Shown piece after piece: positions 7,026-11,425 of a stretch of DNA of 11,425 nucleotides. Both the position numbers and the translations under genes were made by a program. Numbering within the stretch: the stretch's first letter is position 1; each line of letters starts with the position of its first letter. Source of the DNA: Syntrophaceae bacterium UBA4778. GTDB taxonomy: Bacteria; Desulfobacterota; Syntrophia; Syntrophales; UBA4778. A model generated the notes under the pieces. That model was not told where the DNA came from and did not search any database. It saw only the letters and a list, made by a program, of their open reading frames with translations. Where the stretch lies: assembly GCA_002403175.1 (NCBI GenBank), contig DHHG01000203.1, forward strand, positions 1 through 11,425, read 5' to 3'.

Positions 7026-7301
7026 ATGAGAAAGTTAGTAGCGATTTTGGTTTCCATCATGTTCGTTCTGTCCGTAACGGGCCTCTGCTTTGCAGCAGAT
7101 GAGAAAGCTGCTCCCGCAAAGGATGCGGCAGTAAAGGCTGACGACAAAGCAGTAAAGGCAGACGACAAAGCGGCCGACAAGAAAGTAGAAAAGAAGAAAG
7201 CCCCCAAGAAGGCAAAGAAAGCCGCAAAGAAAGAGAAAAAAGAAGTTAAAAAAGAAGCTCCGGCAGAAGAAGCTGCTCCGGCCGCCGCTGACAAGAAGTA
7301 A
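7026..7301 (+). CDS. Small secreted Lys/Ala-rich low-complexity protein
   Basis: A 91-aa protein of unknown function. Residues 1-23 form a clear Sec signal peptide (MRK, hydrophobic core, cleavage likely after CFA). Cys21 is preceded by Leu, so a lipobox is not supported. The mature 68 residues contain only Ala (22), Lys (23), Asp/Glu (15), Val (4) and Pro (4), with no aromatic residue, and must be highly charged and disordered. A seven-residue unit VKADDKA occurs twice in a row (mature residues about 13-26), followed by a Lys-rich block (29-53) and an acidic/Ala-Pro tail. Composition resembles histone H1-like or polycationic matrix proteins, but I recognise no family. It stands alone between a sigma54 promoter with phased upstream sites and a strong terminator, so it is a tightly controlled single-gene unit. 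Binding to anionic polysaccharide, DNA or cell wall is a guess from charge only. Confidence 0.85.
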   Translation: MRKLVAILVSIMFVLSVTGLCFAADEKAAPAKDAAVKADDKAVKADDKAADKKVEKKKAPKKAKKAAKKEKKEVKKEAPAEEAAPAAADKK

Positions 7302-7326
7302 TTGCTTCAAGCAAAAAGAAGTTGAG

Positions 7327-7363
7327 AAAAGGGGTACTGGGTTGACCAGTACCCCTTTTTTTT
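7327..7363 (+). terminator. Strong intrinsic terminator, possibly bidirectional
   Basis: A perfect 10-bp stem GGGGTACTGG / CCAGTACCCC (7331-7340, 7346-7355) with a GTTGA loop is followed by eight T residues. Flanking AAAA/TTTT extends the stem to 14 bp. On the minus strand the same stem is followed by four T residues, so it may also stop transcripts of the converging exopolysaccharide operon, which ends at 7552. Confidence 0.92.
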
Positions 7364-7475
7364 AATAAATCTGCTGACCGGGACGCATTCTTGCTGGGAA
7401 GGTTTGCCTTTGCTCCGGCAATTAAAGAAAGGTGGACGCCTGCGTTGCCACTTTTTATCCCCCAAGGTTAAGACC

Positions 7476-7502
7476 TGTCACTAGTTACCGGTCACCAGTC
7501 AC
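7476..7502. repeat. Imperfect palindrome with GTCAC repeats
   Basis: ACTAGTTACC and GGTCACCAGT (within 7480-7499) are inverted repeats with 8 of 10 positions matching, embedded among three copies of GTCAC. It sits between the terminator and the end of the exopolysaccharide operon. Function unknown; it may be simple repeat debris. Confidence 0.4.
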
Positions 7503-7516
7503 TGCGGAGTGAGACG

Positions 7517-7544
7517 CTATTCACTATTTACTATTTACTATTTA
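7517..7544. repeat. Short tandem repeat, four copies of a 7-mer
   Basis: CTATTCA is followed by three exact copies of CTATTTA (7524-7544), ending a few bases before the stop codon of the sugar transferase gene on the other strand. Simple repeats of this kind are prone to copy-number change by slippage; no function is evident. Confidence 0.7.
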
Positions 7545-7551
7545 CTGTCTT

Positions 7552-8676
7552 CTAGTAGGCGCCTTTTCCGGTGATAACAACGAGAGGGGTTTTAAAGAGG
7601 ATTTTCAGATCAAACCACAAGGACCATTCATTGATATACTTCAGATCGAGACGCACCATCTCGTCGAAATTCGTGCTGCTACGTCCGGCAATCTGCCATA
7701 GGCCGGTGATTCCCGGTTTGCAGGAAAGCAACCGGGTACGATGCCAGTAATCATAAAGCTCGAATTCGTAAGGGATCGGCGGTCTCGGTCCGACGAGGGA
7801 CATCTCCCCCCTCAGGACATTGATGAATTGGGGTAGCTCGTCGAGGCTGGTTCTTCTCAGGAAACTACCGAAAGGGGTTATTCTGGGATCGTTCTTCATT
7901 TTAAAGACGCCGGAGCCGTCGTGCGTTTCATTTGTCTCGATGTATTTTTTTATGTATTCCTGATGACTCTTGGAATCGGAATCCACATACATGGACCGGA
8001 ATTTCAGAAAATTGAACGTGGATCCGTTTAATCCCAATCTCTCCTGGCGAAAGAAAACAGGACCTTTGGACGTGAGTTTGATTCCGGCAGCGATGCCCAA
8101 AAAAAGGGGTGAAAAAAGAACGAGCGCGGAAAGGCTCCCCGCAAAGTCGATGAAGTATTTGCAGCCGACAGAGACTTTCTCCATAATCCCTTTTTTGGTG
8201 AGGTCGGGATAAAAATTCTTGTTAAATCCCCCACCCTGTTCGGAGAACTTCCCCTTGTCCTCAGGGAAGACGTGAAAGGTAATCCGGATGCACCCGGACA
8301 GTGTGCTCCCCAGTCCTTTGTGAAGCTGGTTGCGAATTTTGCGAAGGATCTTTTCAATGATCGCCTGGTTCATATGCGTGATCTCGGTAAAAATTACTCC
8401 GACTGTCAGATTGTGTTCGTACCAGCCTCTGATGTCTGTTTCACGCAGGCAAAGATTGAAATTTGTTTTAATGTTTTCCACCACGTCCAAATGTTCCTTT
8501 CCGGGAAAGGAACTGAGGTCGGCCAGAAGGAGCAGAAAAGGCCGCTTGGAACGTTCGGATCGCTTGCGCTCGATTCTCAGCATTTGATGAAACTGGGGTT
8601 GCGCATAGAAAAGGCTATCGCTCGAGGCATTGTTCGACGGAACTGAATCCCGTAATGCAAATTTAAAAGGGGCCAT
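7552..8676 (-). CDS. Initiating sugar transferase with degenerate GGDEF-like N-terminus
   Basis: A 374-aa polyprenyl-phosphate hexose-1-phosphate transferase that should start repeat-unit assembly on undecaprenyl phosphate at the inner membrane. The C-terminal catalytic domain (about 166-370, PF02397 type) has a membrane segment at about 176-201, GPVFFRQERLG (205-215), LKFRSM (224-229), the catalytic Asp279-Glu280 in RRTSLDELPQF, SLVGPRPP (293-300) and KPGITGLWQIAGRS (320-333). Instead of the usual multi-helix membrane/CoA-binding N-terminus of WcaJ/EpsB proteins, residues about 25-150 look like a diguanylate-cyclase fold: RSKRPFLLLLADL, LRETDIRGWY, VGVIFTE and a HVFPED strand. Residues 87-91 (EHNLT) stand where GGDEF should be, so no cyclase activity is expected. 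AGGA lies 7 nt before the ATG at 8676; another ATG at 8682 is too close to that site. Last gene of the operon, 39 bp after the kinase gene. Confidence 0.9.
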   Translation of the reverse strand: MAPFKFALRDSVPSNNASSDSLFYAQPQFHQMLRIERKRSERSKRPFLLLLADLSSFPGKEHLDVVENIKTNFNLCLRETDIRGWYEHNLTVGVIFTEITHMNQAIIEKILRKIRNQLHKGLGSTLSGCIRITFHVFPEDKGKFSEQGGGFNKNFYPDLTKKGIMEKVSVGCKYFIDFAGSLSALVLFSPLFLGIAAGIKLTSKGPVFFRQERLGLNGSTFNFLKFRSMYVDSDSKSHQEYIKKYIETNETHDGSGVFKMKNDPRITPFGSFLRRTSLDELPQFINVLRGEMSLVGPRPPIPYEFELYDYWHRTRLLSCKPGITGLWQIAGRSSTNFDEMVRLDLKYINEWSLWFDLKILFKTPLVVITGKGAY

Positions 8677-8715
8677 ATTCATATCCTGATCTGATTGTAA
8701 ATCGGGAAGTATGGA

Positions 8716-9609
8716 TTAATCCATTTTGTTCTTGTTTTTTTTACCGAAAATTCCGGACTCCTTAACATTGTTTAACAGATGCGACGCTTTCTGTAAAAAG
8801 CCCTTGGGTTCTTCCGGTTTAGCGCCGTAGTTATAATAATAATGTTTCGTCCCGAAATACTTAGAATACAAGGCTTCCGATCTGAAGCTTAGATTATTCA
8901 GAACAAATCCTAAAATTTTGTTTCCTTTCAGATGCTTAATCGCTCTGCTGACCGAGTCTCGGGGAGTCTCACCTGCTTTGACGACAACGACAATGCCGTC
9001 CACCATTTTGTTGAGAACGCTGGGTTCGGTTGTGGCCAGAACCGGGGACGAATCGAAAATGATGTATCGGTCGGAGTATCGGGAGCCGAGATCCTTAACA
9101 AGATTCTCCATTTTTTTTGATCCGATCATTTCGGCAGGGTTCTCCTGGATTCGTCCGCTGCTGATGACACTTAGTTTTTCAATCGACGTTTTCATGAAAA
9201 GATCGGCAATATCCGCCTCTCCCTTTAAATAATCCGACAGCCCCATGGTGTTCCTCAGGCCGAACATGCCGGAGAGGGTCGGATTGCGAAGATCGCAATC
9301 AACCAGCAGCGCATGGTGGTTGAATTCCGTTGCGATGGTGATTGCGAGATTTGCCGCGACGAAGCTTTTCCCCTCACCGCTTACCGCGCTTGTTACCAGT
9401 ATGGTTTTGGGGAAATTTCCGTTATCGGACCGCAGGACGTGTGTTCTCAGTCTTCTGAACTGCTCCGCGACAATGGACGAAGGCTGGAAAAAAGTTACGA
9501 GCTTGCTGTCGAGGACAGAATCAGAATTGGTCTGAGTCAGTACGGTTTCTTCCTGATCCGTAAAGCGCTCATTCTCAACTTTTTGTAAGGCATCGAAAAT
9601 TTTTCCCAT
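8716..9609 (-). CDS. BY-type protein tyrosine kinase (CpsD/CapB; XrtA-EPS type)
   Basis: A 297-aa cytoplasmic bacterial tyrosine kinase that works with the separate chain-length determinant protein to control polysaccharide polymerisation and export. Seen in sequence: N-terminal MGKIFDALQKVE, typical of kinases in exosortase-linked EPS loci; EQFRRLRT (49-56), the oligomerisation-type motif; Walker A SAVSGEGKS (74-82, Lys81); Walker A' LLVDCDLRNP (101-110, Asp104/Asp106); Walker B IIFDSSP (183-189, Asp186); and a C-terminal tyrosine cluster (Tyr248, 251, 257, 258, 259, 261) suited to autophosphorylation. A Lys/Asn-rich tail of about 35 residues follows the cluster. The ATG is three bases after the stop of the ATPase gene, with AGGA about 13 nt upstream, so coupled translation is likely. 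The family is firm; in proteobacteria such kinases are more often fused to the co-polymerase (Wzc), so the split state is notable. Confidence 0.92.
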   Translation of the reverse strand: MGKIFDALQKVENERFTDQEETVLTQTNSDSVLDSKLVTFFQPSSIVAEQFRRLRTHVLRSDNGNFPKTILVTSAVSGEGKSFVAANLAITIATEFNHHALLVDCDLRNPTLSGMFGLRNTMGLSDYLKGEADIADLFMKTSIEKLSVISSGRIQENPAEMIGSKKMENLVKDLGSRYSDRYIIFDSSPVLATTEPSVLNKMVDGIVVVVKAGETPRDSVSRAIKHLKGNKILGFVLNNLSFRSEALYSKYFGTKHYYYNYGAKPEEPKGFLQKASHLLNNVKESGIFGKKNKNKMD

Positions 9610-9612
9610 GTT

Positions 9613-10557
9613 TTAGAGCCATCCTGTCATAATTCGATAGAGACCGCTCAGTTCCGGTTCAAGCAGAACAGAGGCCAGAACAACCAGCAGTACGGAAACA
9701 GACATAATAATTGCAGCCCAGGTGTAACTCCATTTAAAAAATTTCTTTCTGCCGGTCAGCTTCAGATCGCGGGCCACTTCATGAATCAACTCCGGGCCGA
9801 TAAATCCTTTGTTTGTGGAAAATCCGGACAGGAGCGCATTATCGCAAATCGTATTAATCAATCTTGGTATCCCTTTGGAATATTGGGCAATCGCCCTGAC
9901 CGCCTCCGGATGAAAAATCCGGAGATTTCGTGCTCCGGCTCGCTTGAGACGATAAACTATGTAATCCGCTATCTCTTTGCCGTTCAAAGGAGGCAAATAG
10001 TAGCGAACGGAGATCCTCTGCTTCAAAGGCCGGAATTCCGCTTCCTCCAGGATTTTATCCAGTTCCGGCTGTCCTATCAGCATTACATGAAGAAGCTTGC
10101 TCTTGGATGTCTCCAGATTCGTAAGCAGTCGGACTTGATGCAAAAGCTGTCGGCTCAGTGTCTGTGCTTCATCTATAATAAGGAATACGCGTTCATTGCG
10201 TTCATAGCATTCGAGCAGAAATCGATGAAGCTGAGCAAGTTGAGCCTGTCCGTTCTGTTTGTCTGTTTCCACACCGAGGTCCTCGCAGATATAATGAAGA
10301 AACTCGGTATGATCCATCATTGGGTTGAAAATATAAGCCGTTCTTATATTCCCGCTCAGTTTGCTCAGCAAGGTACGTACGATTGTCGTCTTTCCTGAGC
10401 CCGCTTCTCCAGTAATGACGGTAAATCCTTTTCCCTCTTTAATGGCATACTGGAGATGCGCCAATGCTTCCCGATGCTTATCGCTCGAGAAGAAAAAACC
10501 CGGATCAGGTGTTATTTCAAAGGGCTTTTCTGTGAATCCGTAAAAATTTTTATACAT
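9613..10557 (-). CDS. GspA/ExeA-like AAA ATPase of the XrtA-associated EPS locus
   Basis: A 314-aa ATPase with one C-terminal membrane anchor. The N-terminus MYKNFYGFTEKPFEITPDP and the order of motifs match the ATPases found in PEP-CTERM/exosortase EPS clusters and, more distantly, ExeA/GspA. Walker A GEAGSGKTT is at 50-58 (Lys56), Walker B LIIDEAQ at 126-132, sensor-1-like LIGQPEL at 160-166, and an arginine-rich LKQRISVRYYLPPL segment at 178-191. The C-terminal lid contains GIPRLINTICDNAL (229-242). A single transmembrane helix lies at about 279-299, after a Lys-rich stretch, leaving about 15 residues beyond it; there is no peptidoglycan-binding domain as in ExeA. The start overlaps the stop of the upstream gene by 8 bp (ATGTATAA), so translation is coupled. 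Its exact task in polysaccharide export is not established; probably it energises or positions the assembly machine. Confidence 0.9.
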   Translation of the reverse strand: MYKNFYGFTEKPFEITPDPGFFFSSDKHREALAHLQYAIKEGKGFTVITGEAGSGKTTIVRTLLSKLSGNIRTAYIFNPMMDHTEFLHYICEDLGVETDKQNGQAQLAQLHRFLLECYERNERVFLIIDEAQTLSRQLLHQVRLLTNLETSKSKLLHVMLIGQPELDKILEEAEFRPLKQRISVRYYLPPLNGKEIADYIVYRLKRAGARNLRIFHPEAVRAIAQYSKGIPRLINTICDNALLSGFSTNKGFIGPELIHEVARDLKLTGRKKFFKWSYTWAAIIMSVSVLLVVLASVLLEPELSGLYRIMTGWL

Positions 10558-11425
10558 TCCCGGAATTCTCTTCCTCTATCTTCGGTATGACGGCAAGGGC
10601 ATTGATGCCCAGGGTCAATTCGGCGTCCTCCAGATCATGGAAGGATCGATCGAGCTGCTCCCTCAGGAAGGCCAGTCCGAAACCCGCTCCCAGACCTGCA
10701 AATAAACCGATAAGAAGGACCTTCGGGATATCAGGAGAGAAGGGCCGTTCGGGAACGCGGGCGGGATCGACCACCTTGAACTGCTCTCCCTTTTGACGTT
10801 TCTCCAGATTTTCAGCCTGTTGCGCTTCCTGATTTTTTTTCAGCAGTCTGTCGTAGCTGTCTTTTGTGTTCTGATATTCCCGGACGAGAGAGGCCATATC
10901 CTGCTCCCGCATCGGCATGCCTTCGATTCTGCCCCGATACCGGTTTATCTGTCCCGCAATACTGCTCTCCTCAGCCCCAAGCCGCTTTATTTCCATTTGA
11001 GTTACCATCAGCTGGTTCTGCAGTTCCCGGTAGCGCGGATCTTTTTTGATATCGTACACATCCTTTTTCGATTCCAAATCGGCCAGCTTTTTCTTCATTG
11101 CGACCACGTCAGGATGGTTCTCCTTATATTTGGTCCGGAGTTCGTCAAGAGATCGCTTAATGGTATCCCTCTGGGTTTCATAGGAGCCTCCCGATGCTCC
11201 GGAAGACAAATCGTTCATTCTTCTTTTGCCATCGGATCCTGCGCCGTATTCTGTCTGGGTTGCGATCGGCAATTCCAGATCGGAGAGCTGTTTCTGAATG
11301 TAGAGTTTCCTGTCCTGAGCGGCCCGCAGGCTTTCTCCGACGCGCTGATACTGACTCTGAAGCTGCTCCAGTATTTTGAGATTGGTATCCCGCTGTTCGG
11401 GCAATTCACCCATGTACTTCCTTTT
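10550..11425 (-). CDS. Polysaccharide chain-length determinant / co-polymerase (5' end outside window)
   Basis: C-terminal part, about 291 residues, of a Wzz/Wzc-N-type polysaccharide co-polymerase, the inner-membrane partner of the BY kinase. The frame is open through the right edge of the window (K-R-K-Y just before the Met at 11413), and the first transmembrane helix and Wzz domain are missing, so the true start lies beyond position 11425. The GELPEQRDTNL segment is typical of the XrtA-associated chain-length family. Then come long periplasmic heptad-rich coiled-coil stretches, a Ser/Gly-rich linker, the proline-rich VVDPARVPERPFSPD before the second membrane helix (LLIGLFAGLGAGFGLAFL), and a short cytoplasmic tail with LDRSFHDLEDAE. 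No kinase domain is fused to it; the kinase is encoded two genes downstream. The stop overlaps the ATPase start. Confidence 0.9.
   Translation of the reverse strand, partial: KRKYMGELPEQRDTNLKILEQLQSQYQRVGESLRAAQDRKLYIQKQLSDLELPIATQTEYGAGSDGKRRMNDLSSGASGGSYETQRDTIKRSLDELRTKYKENHPDVVAMKKKLADLESKKDVYDIKKDPRYRELQNQLMVTQMEIKRLGAEESSIAGQINRYRGRIEGMPMREQDMASLVREYQNTKDSYDRLLKKNQEAQQAENLEKRQKGEQFKVVDPARVPERPFSPDIPKVLLIGLFAGLGAGFGLAFLREQLDRSFHDLEDAELTLGINALAVIPKIEEENSGNV

Noticed and set aside
7026..7094. Lipoprotein signal at Cys21 of the small protein
   Set aside because: The residue before Cys is Leu, not Gly/Ala/Ser, so the lipobox rule is broken; a normal signal peptidase I site after CFA fits better.
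6911..7310. Antisense open frames across the small protein gene (two frames on the minus strand)
   Set aside because: They are mirror images of the Lys/Ala-rich codons, giving Phe/Ala/Ser-rich low-complexity products without ribosome sites.
8272..8646. 124-codon open frame opposite the GGDEF-like part of the sugar transferase
   Set aside because: The minus-strand frame is continuous with a conserved transferase domain; the antisense product has no known features.
9781..10398. 205-codon open frame on the plus strand opposite the AAA ATPase gene
   Set aside because: It lies entirely antisense to a gene with intact motifs, and its product shows no recognisable domain or signal.
11413..11425. 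Met at 11413 as the start of the chain-length determinant
   Set aside because: The frame stays open to the window edge, and the protein would lack its first membrane helix and Wzz domain. It is an internal Met of a truncated gene.

Overview
The window looks like a chromosomal segment from an anaerobic Gram-negative bacterium of the former Deltaproteobacteria (Desulfobacterota/Syntrophia-like). The evidence is indirect: a four-gene exopolysaccharide module of the type seen with exosortase (XrtA/PEP-CTERM) loci, a sigma54-dependent NtrC-type two-component system, a sigma54 promoter, moderate GC content, and an intergenic palindromic repeat resembling families I recall from that group. No rRNA, tRNA, CRISPR array or transposase gene was seen.

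Layout. (1) Positions 116-3206, minus strand: a DedA-family membrane protein, a beta-CASP metallo-beta-lactamase-fold RNase one base behind it, then an MltB-type lytic transglycosylase. This reads as a small housekeeping envelope/RNA operon with a sigma70-like promoter at 3262-3290. (2) Positions 3370-6621, plus strand: a membrane sensor histidine kinase and an NtrC-family sigma54 activator, separated by a 151-bp imperfect palindrome. The activator carries two tandem Fis-type DNA-binding domains instead of one. (3) Positions 6622-7363: an AT-rich spacer, five short palindromes repeated every ~21 bp, a near-consensus -24/-12 (sigma54) promoter, a gene for a tiny secreted protein whose mature part uses only six amino-acid types (Lys/Ala/Asp/Glu with a few Val and Pro), and a strong intrinsic terminator. 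(4) Positions 7552-11425, minus strand: an exopolysaccharide operon read from the right edge: chain-length determinant (5' end cut off by the window), GspA/ExeA-like AAA ATPase, BY-type tyrosine kinase, and an initiating sugar transferase whose usual N-terminal membrane domain appears to be replaced by a degenerate GGDEF-like domain.

How the parts may work together. The EPS genes form a Wzy-type assembly system: the sugar transferase primes undecaprenyl phosphate, and the co-polymerase, kinase and ATPase control polymerisation and export. The DedA protein may help recycle undecaprenyl phosphate. The most interesting unit is the centre: a two-component system whose sigma54 activator has a doubled DNA-binding domain lies directly upstream of a helically phased array of palindromes placed about 100-200 bp before a sigma54 promoter, which drives a highly charged, disordered secreted protein. 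I infer that this activator binds this array, and that the small protein belongs to a cell-surface or matrix response. This is a hypothesis built from motif positions, not shown.
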